Part shown: in pieces, positions 1-12,440 of the stretch
How positions within the stretch are numbered: the stretch's first letter is position 1
Layout of the letters: each line of letters begins with the position of its first letter
DNA from: Valencia hispanica
Lineage: Eukaryota > Chordata > Actinopteri > Cyprinodontiformes > Valenciidae
Direction: 5' to 3'
Length of the DNA: 64,000 nt
NCBI GenBank assembly: GCA_963556495.2
Contig: OY747713.1
Span: 36,398,961 to 36,462,960 of the forward strand
Notes under the pieces: model-generated
Told to the model about the DNA's origin: nothing
Databases searched by the model: none
The model's input: the letters and a program-made list of their open reading frames with translations, nothing else
Made by a program: the position numbers and the translations under genes

Positions 1-370
1 AAATATGTCCCTGGACACTGCATGGCATTACCGAAAAGGTTTGCAAACCTTGCAAAGCTCTACAAACCTCTTCAGCATACTCTGCCACAGATTTTTTGGT
101 AACACCCGAGTTTAGAATACTCTGCATTGAGGCATTCATCTAAGAGTTAATAAACAAATTGGAAAACTTGCAAATCCAAATGGTTGGATCAAATTTAGAA
201 TTTGTTTGACTTCTGTGGTCTTCTGCTCGGTCGTAATAATCTGTCATTTTGTATTTCATCTTCAAAACAGGCACCAAGTTCATATTCTGTGATCATTACA
301 TATTGGAGATGGTCCCGATAGGTTTCATGACTGATTTGTTCGTCCTTAGTTTCTTGATCATGATGACATG
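1..370 (-). pseudogene. Unrecognised coding-like remnant on the minus strand, running off the window start
   Basis: Reading the minus strand from about 370 down, one frame is open with protein-like composition (it includes DEQISHETYRDHLQ and ITEYELGACFEDE). Near 260 the open reading moves to a second frame (DYYDRAEDHR, then DPTIWICKFSNLF). That frame meets a TAG at about 145 and then stays open to base 1 (KKSVAEYAEEVCRALQGLQ). The shift and in-frame stop suggest a decayed gene or transposon ORF. The TAG is also preceded by a pyrimidine-rich stretch that could be a splice acceptor, so a real minus-strand exon at 1-143 is the alternative. I do not recognise the family. Confidence 0.3.
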
Positions 371-942
371 ATCAATGAGGAAAAAAACAGCGACAAGCTC
401 TGGAGAGCCAAATCAGATATATTTTTGCAACCATGAAGTTCGTACTAAGCACGAATCTGACAGGAATCAGAGCAGGAACCTACAATTTAAGAAGAAACCA
501 AACATACAGGCAATTTAGAAGAAAAAAAAAACATTTGTCCTTCATTTATGATCAGCATGCAATTAACTTCACAAGTCTAGATTATTTAAAGTGTTCATTT
601 TCTCCTGCAGAAGAACTAGACTTACACGAGTGACTTAACATTGCAACTTTTCCTTTCTTTCTTGTTTTTACTGAGTATTATATTAATATTAATTAATATC
701 TTAATTTTCTGTTTGTGTTTAAAGTTTATTTTTTCCATGGTAGTAGTCCATAGTAGTAGATGAATTAGAATTTCCGTTTATGCGATTTGAGAACAGGTTA
801 TTGCAGCAGAACAAATATTTATTTTGTAGAGGAAATAAAGAAAGCTTTGTGTGGGTGTATGTGTAGTCTATGTTTTACTACTTTACACTCTATCAGTAGG
901 CACCCAACCTTACTCACTTGGTGTTTTGCGTTAATTGGGTGG
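371..942. other. Intergenic sequence, nothing recognised
   Basis: AT-rich DNA with short A and T runs. The small ORF at 433-633 has low-complexity composition and no recognisable motif. No repeat family was identified. Confidence 0.5.
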
Positions 943-1085
943 TGGTGGCTTGGAATGGGATCAAATTATTGTCCGAGACCACGGTCACTGATCATTTGGG
1001 GAGCCACGTCATCTGCTGGTGATCGTCCACTGTGCTCTCAAGTCCAGTCTCAGTTGGCCTCAGTTCCAGTAACCTGGAAATATTA
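943..1085 (+). mobile_element. Decayed Tc1/mariner-type transposase fragment
   Basis: The + strand reads RSLIIWGATSSAGDRPLC, which resembles the SL-IWG-SS-G-GPL block in the catalytic domain of fish Tc1-like transposases. The following residues diverge and the frame ends at TAG near 1083. No terminal inverted repeat is visible next to it. Assignment is from the motif alone. Confidence 0.5.
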
Positions 1086-1911
1086 GAACACAGAGGCCAG
1101 TACTGCAGCAAACTGGGCTATATTAACACCTCAGCAATACCAGCGTTACCCTAACCCTCCCACACCGCACGGATGCAGTAATACATGCAAAATGACCCCC
1201 AACCAAGTACTGAGTTCACACACAGTATAATAGTAGGCTGACCATACATTTTTTTTTTTTTTACTGAACTTGGAGTTCAGTCTGTTGGCTGATTGCATAA
1301 AATGATCCATTAAAAAACCACTAGATGGCATACTAGCGCAAATTTTAATCTCTCCTTTTAACAAATGCTGTAGGAATGAACATGTTGAATTTCTAATCTA
1401 ATCTATAAAAATACACTACCTCTAAAATGTATTGAACTCTGGACTGAAAAGTAAATTTCAACACTAGTGGGCTTTGTATTTTTTATTGGAATACAAACTT
1501 GTTTCCATAAACAGGCAGATCTTTCCAATTCCTCACTCCAGTAACAATTTACCGAGCCCATCCTAAGAAATATGCTTTATCTACTGTCAAGAGCCTGTAA
1601 ATAAATGATAGATCCTTTTGAGATACTGTCTCAGCGTCTCTAGGAAAATGTTTTGCTCCCTATGGGCTCAAGACGAGATGTAATGTTGATTCAACCCTCT
1701 TGACCAAATCACCTTGGTGATTCAGTAAGTCTAGGCTTCAGGAGACTGTAATTTATATGACGCAATGGCCAACACGCCAGCCCTGTAATGATGCACACCC
1801 ACACAGCTACTGGGATTTAGGGATTTTAGGACTCTGCCTGTTATGTTTGCCATAAAAAGTAAACTCTCAATTCATTTCCTGTGCAAAGGGTATAGGGATT
1901 GTGTGTGCGCG

Positions 1912-1969
<58 letters not shown>

Positions 1970-2820
1970 CCAGCGAAAGGGGGAACCACAGATTTGAGGG
2001 GGTGTTGTGGTTCAGGACTAAATTTCCCACTGAGATAGGCCATATGCTGGACTTTCTTTTGGATTGCTCTGCTACTTTCTGCTCCAATCTTCAGTATTGT
2101 CCAAACTCACCAATACATCCGGTCAGTGTGTCCTCCTCCACCTTCCGCTGCTCTTCTCCTCCCACTATTCAGTTGTCCTACAAACAGCCATAACATATCA
2201 TTGAACTTGTGTTTTTTTTCTTTATTACGAAGACGGGAAACATGAAAGCTGACATTTGGAGGTGGCAGTTAATTGGCTCACACTCTGACTTCAGTGGAGG
2301 ACCACCTATGCAGGTCATCATGCTGTGCATCAGCGACTGAAATACAGGCCCAGATCATAGGCAAGAGATACATTTTGGTGTATTTTTTTAAACACCTTTT
2401 TTTTTTAAGGATCAGAAACTCAAAGCAAACAGGGTTGTTTTTCCCCCCAGACATCTGCAAATGTTTTTCCATAAATAGTTTGTTTGAACTCCACTAGGTG
2501 GACTGTTCAAATGGTTGGAGCCTTTATTGCTTGTTTAATTTTCATTAGGTGGTCTCAAAATGTTTAGCTTGCAGGTAGAATTCTCTTTTTGTTCAACAAA
2601 ATGTATTTTAGTTTCTGGTAAATAGCACAATATACATTTTTGTTGAATATTATCTCTAATCACGGTAAAGAATCTTTATTCAACCCTTGAAATATTTTCC
2701 CATAAGGCTGCTTCTAAAAAAGTACTCTAGACGATGCTGAGCTTAGTAACTAGACTGATTTAAAACCTTGAATTCCTCAGTAAAACAATAGAGAACCTAT
2801 TAAACAATTACTTTTACAAA
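1086..2820. other. Intergenic sequence with one microsatellite
   Basis: No coding exon or convincing transposon is seen. The ORFs at 1843-2193 (+) and 1872-2087 (-) are produced by the GT repeat they cross. Confidence 0.5.
1914..1968. repeat. (GT)n microsatellite
   Basis: About 55 bp of uninterrupted TG/GT dinucleotide, preceded by an alternating TGTGTGCGCGCC stretch. Alternating purine-pyrimidine DNA of this kind is polymorphic and can adopt Z-DNA. Confidence 0.97.
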
Positions 2821-3240
2821 AACAATTTTCATCAACTGTTTCAATCTGGCATTAGGGCCAAACACAGCATGGTTACAGTCATTTCGAAACAGCTTAATGA
2901 TTTAACAATGAATAAAAATTATTGTAAACTCATGTGCTATTGGAATTAAGTGCTGCTTTAAATCTGCGTGATTCGCTGCATGAACTCTTGCTTAACAGGC
3001 TACAAAGCAGTCTTTCAGGTACAGCAGTTGCTTTAAGTCATTTCTAACCAAACTTGATGGTTATGTTTCAGAACATTGGCCTACTAACTGTGGGGTCCCT
3101 AAAGGCTCCATTCTTGGCCCTGTTCCTTTAACCTTTAAGTGTTACTGTTGAATTTTATTTGTTTTGTTTATATATTTTTTTCTCTGTAAAGCACTATGGA
3201 AACACCACAGCTATTACTACACTATTGGTTGACAAATGTT
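2821..3240 (+). mobile_element. Decayed L2-type LINE fragment (reverse transcriptase and 3' tail)
   Basis: At about 2825-2910 the + strand reads LFQSGIRAKHS followed by KQLNDL, matching the FQSGFR-NHSTET-L-K-LND block seen intact at 35400-35480. At about 3085-3120 it reads CGVP-GSILGPV, the reverse transcriptase GVPQGS-LGP motif. The stretch ends with a CTGTAAAGCACTATGG sequence like the 3' end of the L2 copy at 36585. Frames are broken throughout. Confidence 0.65.
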
Positions 3241-3295
3241 GAAAAGGTTATTTTGAAAGTTGCTTCCTAATGTATTACACTCGTCTCGGTAAGCA

Positions 3296-3375
3296 GTAAT
3301 AACCATCCATCCACCGTCTAAACATGGTTGTCCTTGCAGGGTTGACTGGGAGGTGGTGCCCATCTCCAGCAGTCA
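3296..3375 (+). repeat. Fragment of a common teleost interspersed repeat
   Basis: Contains CCATCCATCCACC, CTTGCAGGGTTG and CCAGCAGTCATTGGGC. The same modules recur at 13390-13500, 53840-54010 and (other parts) 26396-26575 and 51640-51880, so this is a dispersed family, not coding DNA. Confidence 0.7.
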
Positions 3376-4769
3376 TTGGGCAAAATGGTTAGAAGGTCCA
3401 GCATGGATGAAAAGCATTTTGATTTAGTCATGTTTTGTTATCTTTCTTTCTCAAATCAGTTCTTCCCTGAAATGCAACCTGTATTGCTTATTGGCAAACA
3501 GATGGCTGCTTGGGGAGCTATAGAAGAAATGTCTTTCTGCAGTGTCTCAATATACCTTTCCCTTAGAGATAACCGTTTTCTGTTTTAAAGACATGCCATC
3601 TACTAAAAAGCCCACCTTAAGGTCTAACCTCATTTTTGTTATTGAAGTATATAATGCATCATACAGTGACACCTATCTACAGGCTAGAGTAACAATGACA
3701 GAGTTTATGTAGCGTTTACTTCAAAAACAGTGTCTGTCACGCAACTGTCTCCGCACTCTGTTCTGTTATTAGGCGTTCATTGTTTGCACATGTCTTTTTA
3801 GAGGTCTAAAGGGATACCTTATTAATTTGCCTAAATGGTGCCACATCTTCGTTCAGAGTGTTTTTCCACTAACGGATGTGCTCTTTCTGTGGCTTTAAAA
3901 GGCATTGCTTTTCCAAATTAACCTAACTCTTTCCAACCAGGCCACTTCATTTGGATTTCAAAATAAGGAGAAGTTTCTGGCAGTAGTTCTGAAGGAGCCT
4001 TTATCTTAGGATGATCACATGAACCTTTTGTAGCAATCGTGTTCCTCAGTATATCATCTTTATGCTGTTACACAACAATGGCCACTTCCCATGAAGAGAC
4101 ACAGCTGATGAAAATGCAGGATAAGGAGATTTGAGAAAAACTGGAAAAGATTAGATCACCTTCACTCAGTGTTGAAAGACGGGCCATAAATTAAGTTTTT
4201 ATGTGTTTAAGAAGAGGTTTGTGGTACATTTAACTAAAGTACACGGACGTTTGATAGACTTGTTTTGGCATTTTGAGCAACACTTGTGGCAGCGGAAAAA
4301 GCTGTAATAGTCTTGAGGAATGCTGGTCAATCAGGTGGGATACAATGGTGAACCACCCAAATACTCTATGTACTGTAACATTAGAACTGCAGTCTAAACT
4401 TCTGATCACTTTGCAACTGAAATATACACTATATTCCCAAAGGTATTGAAAAACCCATCCAAAACTTTGAATTTGCATGTTTCAATAAATGCCATGCTCA
4501 CCACTGCATAAATTCAAGCACCTAGGCATGCAGACTTTACAAACAGCAACAACTCAGTCACAGAGCGGTATCCCACCTAAAATAACAGCACACTGAGGAC
4601 AGTGCACAGAAGTCATGTGTAGAGAGCTTATGCAATAGATTTCCTTGATCATCCAAACATTGCATTTTTACCAAGTATAATACAAAGTGTCCAATTATAG
4701 TGGTCTGAACCATGTCTCCACTGGACTCCAGGGAAGTTAAGACATGTTTCCTGGAGTGAGAATTCATGC
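3376..4769. other. Intergenic sequence, nothing recognised
   Basis: The ORFs at 3376-3588, 4230-4478 and 4558-4767 have no recognisable motif, and the first begins inside a repeat. Confidence 0.5.
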
Positions 4770-5462
4770 TACTCCATTGCCGCTCAGCCCCACTTGACTC
4801 AGCCCGGCCCAGTACATCTTGGTCTCCATAATCATCTCAGGAAAACGGCAGTGGGCGAGGACAAGGGTGGGTTCAGCGTAGCAAAGTTCCAGTATTATTG
4901 CTGTTTTTACATCATCCCCTAATCATGTAAAACACATTGAATTACCTTGTTGAAAGTGTACTATACAAATAAAATTGCCTTGCAAGTAAAAATCCGACAT
5001 CACTCACCATTTTCCGACATTACAGATGCTGGAGCCGGTATCTAGCCCACTCTCTTCCTGAATTGCTCACATGAATTCTCACCATAAATGTTGTCCATTT
5101 CCGCAAAGACTTTCCAGTGCCTGCGGTCTGTCCCACTCTGGCCATTGTCCTTCAAGGCCCAATATTCACACTTTAATTTCATTTGTTTCCCCCAGCAATC
5201 TTTTGAACTCTGCTGGAAGCCATGCATTGCCATTCTGAGACTTAAGACTGCCAGGCCAATCACTGGCTACCACTACATAGGTATGAGTGAGGGCAACATA
5301 ACTTTACCAGATCAATCATTCCATAGGTAGGTGTGTTGGGTCACCTCGGCCCGCTTTGGACTGAGTCAGAGGAAGTCCGAAAAAAGGGGTCGACTTGAAT
5401 CAGACAAAAGTAGTGGAAACACGCTAAATACGTGCAGAGACGACCCTAGTGGAAAAGGGGCA
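4770..5462. mobile_element. Probable non-autonomous DNA transposon
   Basis: The left side carries CCGCTCAGCCCCACTTGACT with CAGCCCGGCCCAG. The right side carries, in inverse orientation, GGCCCGCTTTGGACTGAGTC and ends TAGTGGAAAAGGGGC. Related pairs bound many fish MITEs of the hAT or Harbinger type. The arms are only loosely complementary here, so boundaries are approximate and the class is inferred. Confidence 0.45.
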
Positions 5463-7190
5463 TATCTGGTAAATCTGATGAATTAGTCTGGGTTTGCCAG
5501 TTGCCAGATAAATCTTACTTGCCTGATTGCATTGAACCAAGTGTAAAGTTAGGTGAGGGAGCCATTATGCTGTTGGTGTTTTGTTTTTGGCAATTTCATG
5601 CTCCTGGCTATGTGCGACCTGTTTGAAGATTGTCTTTTCCAATTCTAACATGATGGTGTTTCAGTGCACAAAACAAGGTCTGCATAGACATGAATTAGAA
5701 AGAAAACAGACTGGTTTTTGAGCTGAATGACTTTGTGCTCATTCTGAGTGTTTTGTTCTGTAGTTTAGGTGTTTATGTTGGTTTGGATTCTTTTTTGAAG
5801 TGTAGTTCCTTTATTACTTTAGCCATCTGGTTTATCTGTGGCACTATATTCTACATACTTTCTGCTTTTCTAACACCTGTTCCTTTTGCTTTATTCTTCA
5901 CCTGATTATGTAATGCGTTTACCAGTGTTTTGACATTTCTCTACACAGCTCCTTAAGTTATACTCCTCTACAGCAGTTCTAAAGACACTTAATCAGTCTC
6001 ACCTCTTTTTGATATCAATAGCCACCCTCCTTTACACATTTCTCCAGCTCATTGAGTCAATTTCTAGTTCCTCCTGTAAAATTCCTGCTTCCCACCCTGT
6101 ATAGAATCTTGCTGCTCATCTACCATCAGTGTCTGACCTCACTAAGGCACTTCTTAAAGAATGGTAAAATAAACTCAAAAACATTCCTAAACCTTGTGGG
6201 AAACCAAAAGAACTGAAGCTGGTTTAGCTGCTAGGGCGGTCCAACTTAATAATAAAGTGTTTACATTAATATGTCAAGACAAACATCTCAATAGTTTTTG
6301 CAGTGTAGTGCAATGTGTGGGTTGACACCACATTTTAAGTGCTCAGATGATACCCCTAATGAAGGTGTCCTTGTGGATTCATAAATACATATATATTTTT
6401 TTTTTCAAAATATTGGATGATCTTGCTCTCATATGACACAGTTTTCAGTCTGATGTGTTTTTTCTCCAGCAACCTCTCCCCCTACTTCTACTGTTGCCAA
6501 AATTTCTCCTGACACAGTCCCGTCAAATGTGAGCACAAAGCGTACATTTTAAGTCGGTTGTTAGTGTAATGAGTCATCTTGTTTGGGTGTAAAATACAAC
6601 CAGACACCTCCAGCCTTTGAAGAAACTGCAATTTACTGACGCAATGGTGTGCAGTCAATGTTACTTTAAAGTACTTGAGTAGATATTGGGACTGCTATCT
6701 TTAATGAAGTGGGTTTTATGACATCCGAGAAGTCGTCAAGAATGTTCTGAAAAACCCCAGACTTTGACTGTGCCAGCATTCTTATTTGAAAGTGGTCTCA
6801 CTGGAGAGGATCAGTAAGCTGTTTTTAACTCCCTTAATGAGCTGGTGTGCGTGCCAGTCACTGTTTTCATGTTAAAGAAATGACAGAGGTCACCTCACAC
6901 TTCCTGATTGTGAAATCAACAGGCGACCCACTGCAGAGAGTGAAAACAGGGGAAAGCAGGAGAGACAGAGGCAGACAGAGAGAGAGGGGCAGCTTGGGTG
7001 GGAGTGTTGGAAAGCAGTAGTGGCTTTGTTTTTGTCCAGCCCCAAACAGCCCCGCGGCGACCACACCCTCTTAGAAATTCCTGCTGCAAAAATACTTTGA
7101 CTTTTTTAGCAGGGCAGTTAGAAAAACATGTAGGTTTTTTTCCACATCAAATTGGTTGGCCTTGGTTAGAAAATGCTTTGTCTTTGTATC
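5463..7190. other. Intergenic sequence with one exon-like segment
   Basis: No recognised gene. A 59-bp segment at 6470-6528 has a good acceptor (TTTTTTCTCCAG) before it and GTGAGC after it, and reads TSPPTSTVAKISPDTVPSN. It is treated as a hunting observation, not an annotated exon. Confidence 0.45.
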
Positions 7191-7193
7191 TAC

Positions 7194-7930
7194 AGTGCCT
7201 TGCAAACGTCTTCATACCCCTTAAACATGGTTACATTTTCTCATGTTTTTTAATGACTTTTACTGAGTTTTTGTGAGGTACTGTAGTGGTAAGAAAAGAA
7301 TAGATTGTTTTCAAAAGATCAACTGCTGAAACTGGGTGGCATACACCCGAACCCTCCAACCCACCACAATCCACCTCACCCAACAATAATAGGTGATTCT
7401 TATAGGGTGTGTGTCTAACAGCTTTGCACATTTAGAGATGCCTATTCTCCTTTGCAACAAGCATATTGGTAAGAGTGTCTCTGAAGATCAATTTTCAAGT
7501 CTTGCAACATATTCTAAATTGCATGTGGGTCTGGACTTTGACTGAGCCATTCTAACATGTGAACATAAACATGCTTTGATCTAAACCATTCCACTGTTGC
7601 TCCCATTGTATTTTTAGACAGGGGTGTATGACTGGACCCCCCTTCGTCCACATGTTTGGACGGTCCACCACATGGCTTTTAGGTCACTGTAAACTGCCTG
7701 CTGTGTTCCTTGGTCTTCATGATGCTGCTTGTTCACTAATGTTGTCTAACAAACCTCTGAACTTTTAATCTAGATATATACTGAAAATAATTTTCACACA
7801 GATTGACCATTTACAAATTAGGTGACTTCTAAAGACCGATAGTTACAGTGGATTTTATTTAAGGGTAAAGAAGGGCTGGGGAAAAAACTTCTGCAGTGCC
7901 CCTTGAATTTATTTTCACACAGTGGATGAG
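7194..7930 (-). mobile_element. Internally deleted Tc1-like element, minus orientation
   Basis: Begins CAGTGCCTTGCAAACGTCTT followed by CATACCCCTT, the classic fish Tc1-like terminal repeat. It then carries antisense transposase pieces: TCTGGACTTTGACTGAGCCA, CATGCTTTGATCTAAACC, CCACATGGCTTTTAGG and CTTGGTCTTCATGATGCTG. It ends with GATTTTATTTAAGGG near 7860. A full element of this family is roughly 1.5 kb or more, so about half is missing. It cannot make a transposase. Confidence 0.8.
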
Positions 7931-9701
7931 GGGTTTTCTGTAGTGATTGTTTGGTTTTTGTAAACTCTACAGAAAGGTTTGTATTTTAATATATTGTGTG
8001 TGAAAGTTGCTGAGCAGATGGCTCTCCACACAGCTGGCTTGTTTTGGCTCAGACTGCTTCCAATTTCTGCAAAGTACCTAACTGTTCAAGTAAGACAACT
8101 ATTTAACAAAAAAAAAACATGGAGCTCTGACTTTATGCCGCTCATTAGGTTTATAGATCTCTAATACCATGTATATAGCTGTTACTTATGTTTGTTACGG
8201 TGCATATTCAGAAAGGGTCAAGTGAACCTACAGTGACTAGAATCAACTTGTTCTTGCAACTCCAAAGACCCCTCGTCTTGTGTGTTTGTGTGTGGGGGGG
8301 TTTTTGTGTGCGTTGGGGGGGGGGGGGGGGGGTTGTTCTAGCAGCTGATACAGGCTGAATCCTACACACCACCTCCTTATCAGCAAGGAGGAAATCCTGG
8401 AAGCAATGAACGAGGGTGAATTCTACACTTCAGATTGTCTGGGAATCACAGCTGGGGAAAGGAGGGCTTCAATGTCAAATCCTTGCAATAAACAGTCGAG
8501 ATAACAGACTAAAATTATAGTACCTTTTTCTTTTTTTTTTTAAACGCAGTACTTTCAAAAGTTAGGATTTTAATTGATCATAATGTCTTAGTTACCTGGA
8601 TGCTAAGCCAAGCTCCACTTTTGAGGCATAACAAAACATGCAACTTTTATATATTTTTTTGAAATAATTTTAGATTAGAATTATTCTCTTTTTCTATTCA
8701 GTAAACATCCAACAAATAAGTGATAAGATATGGTCAGTAGAAATGTTAGTAGGGCTGTATGCAAGGAAGAGAAACAGGTTGGACAGGAACATAGCTTAGT
8801 GCAGTGTTGACTGGTATACTGCTGAATCAAGATATTTATCTACACTGCATAAAAAGACCGGTAAATTTCCCTAGAATATTAACAGTTTTTCTGTCCTTAA
8901 ATTAACCACAACAGATCTTTTTTCACTTTTTCAACAAAAGGAAGATTTGATCCTGTTTTCTTCCACTGCTCCTGCTCCTGACCTGACCTCTCATTGTCAG
9001 ACACAGCAAAAGTGTACCTACCCTCAACAATTTGAGAGAAACATATGAATCAGCCCAACTACAACAAAATAACAAAAGTTATAATCCACAGAGAAACATG
9101 TCCTGTACTGATAGGGGTTGAAAGGTCACTCAGGAAGAATCCATTACTCCAAAAACATAAAAGCAAGATTACATTTTGGGAATGCACTCTGGGACAACAA
9201 TCTTAATTTTGGAGATATGTCCTGTGGTATGAGGATACTCAAATTGATGTGCTAGACCATAATGTCCAAACAAAAATATAAGACTAATATTAAAGTTACA
9301 TAAAATACATTTTTTTTCTTTTATCCATTTTTATCTCTCCAGAATATAGGAGACAAAGTTCCTCAGTGTGACAAAAGATACGATAGAAAAGGTGATTGGT
9401 CTGCAGCTGTGCAGGTTAACCAGAGGTCTGAATTTTTCTTTTGTTTGACATAGCAGCAGTCTAAGTTATTTCATGACATACTCTAGAAGAGAATGCAAAA
9501 AAAAAAAAAAACCACATTTGAATACCTGTTTTTTTTTCTAAACAGACATTCAAATGTATGATTCAATTTTTTTATTATTGCTGTTCTATAGAAACGTCAG
9601 GAATACAAAGTTACACATCTTGCTTTGGTGAATTTTCTGAAATTTGGATTTAAATCTGCTGCTGATTTCTGACATGATTTCTCTATTTAAACATATTCTC
9701 A

Positions 9702-9733
<32 letters not shown>

Positions 9734-10597
9734 AATCTTTCTTGGTTCACAGAGTAATTGTATCTACTAATAAGGTTGTGTGTGGGTTTTTTTCATAGTT
9801 TCTGCAGAAACAGAAAATCCATGTTACAAGCTTCCAAGACCTTTTTAGCTTAATTCCTTTTTAAAAAAAATGTTTTATGTACCTTCTGTTCAACCGGCTC
9901 TCACTGCCCGCTGTAACCTCTGTCATCTCCAGTGCGTTTGGTAAGACAAAGCTGTTTCTGCTGCACAGTCAGGAATCCCCTCTTTTTCCATCGCTGAGCA
10001 TCAACCTCACCCTAATTTCTATTTTTTAAACTATTATTACACCTATAATTCTCCTGCTGCCCTCATTTCATGTTCCACTCTTGCCTTCCTTTCCACCCCT
10101 CCCATCCTCTCAGATGCTTCATGTTATAAATAACATACTGAATGCTTTTATGCTTTTACTGCAGGCAAAAAGTGAATGCCGACATTTAATTAGTGGAGCT
10201 GAAACATATGCTGGTGTTTTGGTTTGGATGTGGTGTTGTGTGTTTTTTTTTCCAAGGAAAGCACAGAAGGAAGTATTTGGGGCAGAAAGAATGGTCGGTC
10301 GCAGGACAAAAGAAGGTAGGGAATGATAATGCTGCTCTGAGAGAACTGGGCTTATCCCAACCGGCAGTATGGATTTCCTGCCTGCAGTGTGCATTCAGTC
10401 CCATCAAACACACATGGTCTGACACAGGTCCCTTATTGAAAGCTTTGTATCGCTCTCTTTTAACCGAGTCAATCCAATCAGATCAAGTTGGTCCTAAGGA
10501 TTGCAGATGTGGCTGTACCCAATGTCCCTTTTGTTTTACTTAAATTTGACAATATTTAGGGACATTATATCCTAAATATTGCACCATACTTGTTTAC
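7931..10597. other. Intergenic sequence with simple repeats
   Basis: No coding exon recognised. It contains an 18-base G run at 8315-8332 and an AAAG tetranucleotide repeat at about 9702-9734. 8340-8480 is a less AT-rich stretch without repeat signature. Confidence 0.5.
9702..9734. repeat. (AAAG)n microsatellite
   Basis: About eight tandem AAAG units. Confidence 0.9.
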
Positions 10598-10598
10598 A

Positions 10599-12440
10599 CA
10601 GTGCTTTGCAAAAGATTTTCATATCGCTGTATCATTTTCCTTTCACTTTACCACTATGCACTACTTTGTGTCAGTCTATTAAACAAAACCCCATCAAATA
10701 AACTACAGTTTGTTAGAGAGGTTTGTTAGAGAGCATTAGTGTACAACCAGCATCACAAGGACTGAGAAACAGCAGAAACATCAAGATCAGGTACAGCACT
10801 GTGCAAAGGGGTTAGGCAGGTGGGGGGGGGGGGGGGGGGGGGGGATACTGTAAATAAAGAATGCTTTCAGAAATATAAATGATGTTTGTTTATTTTGATC
10901 AATTTACAAAATGCAATGTGAGCAAACAAAAGAAAAATCTAAATCAAATCAATATTAGGTGTTATAACCTTTTGCCTTCAAACAAGCATCAAATCTCATG
11001 GGTACACTTGCACAAAGTCCAGGATTTTGTAGGATTATAGTCAGGTGTATGATCAACCATTTATACCAAATAGGTGCTAATGATCATCAATGTCACACGT
11101 AGGTGTGTAGGAGGCTTAAAGCTGGATGAGGAACAGCCAAACTCTGCTACCAAGGTGAGGATGTGAAAGATAGTTTATGTCATGGCAAGATTGAGAACAG
11201 CAACAAGACACAAAATAGTTATACTGCATCAGCAAGGTCTCTCCCAGACAAAGATTTCAAAGCAGACTGGAGTTTAAAGATGTGCTGTTCAAGCTCTTTT
11301 AAAAAAGCACAAAGAAACGGGCTACTTTAATGATTTAACAATTGTAAACGCAGTGGTCGGACAAGGAAACCTAGTGCAGCAGATGAAAGACACAAGCATC
11401 GGTCAGGAGAAGTCTGGCCAGAAGTGGTCTTCAAGGAAGAGTTGCAGCCAAAAAGCCATACCTCCGACGTAGAAAACAAGGCCAAGTGACTCAAGTATGC
11501 ATGAAAACATAGGAACTGGGGTGCAGAACAATGGCAGCAGGGGCTCTGAACTAATGAGTCAAAATATGAAATGGTTGGCTATAGCAGAAGGCAGTTTATT
11601 CGTGGAAGGACTGGAGTAGAATGAGTGTCTGTAGGCAACAGTGAAGCATGGTGGAGGTTCCTTGAACGTTTGGAGCTGCATTTCTGCAAATGGAGTTGGA
11701 GATTTGATGCCATTTTGAAGGCAAAGGGTGGTCACACCAAATAATGATTTAATTTAAAGTTTTCACGTCATTTTGTTGATTGTTACGAATAAATGATTAG
11801 CAGTTCTATTTTTGAAAGCATTCTTTAGATTAGGTTATAGTAAAAGGTTATTTGGTCAGATGAGCCCCATCATTTTTTTAGCCAACATGGTAAACAGTTT
11901 GAGTGGTGGAAAACAAACACTGCAGCATCTACACTGAAATACAGCTGTGGTAGCTTCATGCTGTCGAAACCTTTTTTCCAACACTACAATGGAAGCTGGT
12001 AAGAGTTAATAAGCGAAACGGAAGAAAACCTGGTTGAAGAAAGTTTTTAGACTGGGCCGACAGCTCTCCTTCCAGCAAGACGACGACCTCAAACACGCAA
12101 CCATAGCAGCAATCAAATAAGTTTAAATCGAAGCAAACTCATGTGTTCAAATGGTCTGGTCAAAGTCTAGAGTAGACCTAAATCCAATCGGGAATCTGTG
12201 ACAAGATCTCACAATTGATCTACACAGATGCTCTCCATCCAATCAGACTGAGCTTGAACTTAAAAAGAGAAATTTAGTTTTATACTTGATGTACCCCCAA
12301 CACCTTTCAGATTAAAGCTATGTATCATTTTCCATCCAAGTTGCAGTTATGCAGAAATCTGTGTTTTTTCATCACATTGAATTCCAATAAAATCCCTTAA
12401 AAATCTGTGGCTGGTCCATGAGGTACGAATACTCTGCTAA
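10599..12440 (+). mobile_element. Tc1-like element split by a second Tc1-like element
   Basis: The left part (10599-10793) starts CAGTGCTTTGCAAAAG and includes GAGGTTTGTTAGAGAGCATT and AACCAGCATCACAAGGAC, as in the element at 13600. It stops at the inner element. The right part (about 11845-12440) resumes with GGTCAGATGAGCCCC and CTTCATGCTGTCG. It then reads FQQDDDLKHAT (the FQQDND-KHTA catalytic block), CTAAATCCAATCGGGAATCT and CAATAAAATCCC, the subterminal right end. Many stops; inactive. Confidence 0.75.
10794..11840 (+). mobile_element. Inner Tc1-like element of a different family
   Basis: Starts CAGCACTGTGCAAAGGGGTT followed by AGGCAG, a known Tc1-type terminus in fish. A 23-base G run and TAAAGAATGCTTTCAGAAAT follow. 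The far end has the inverse, TTTTTGAAAGCATTCTTTAG. Transposase relics include HQQGLSQTKISKQT (about 11230), an SSRKSC block and VKHGGG followed by SLNVWSCIS (about 11643-11683). It sits inside the element at 10599-12440, so it inserted later. Frames are broken. Confidence 0.8.

Noticed and set aside
1144..1160. TTACCCTAACCC as an interstitial telomere repeat
   Set aside because: Fewer than two full units; not more than chance.
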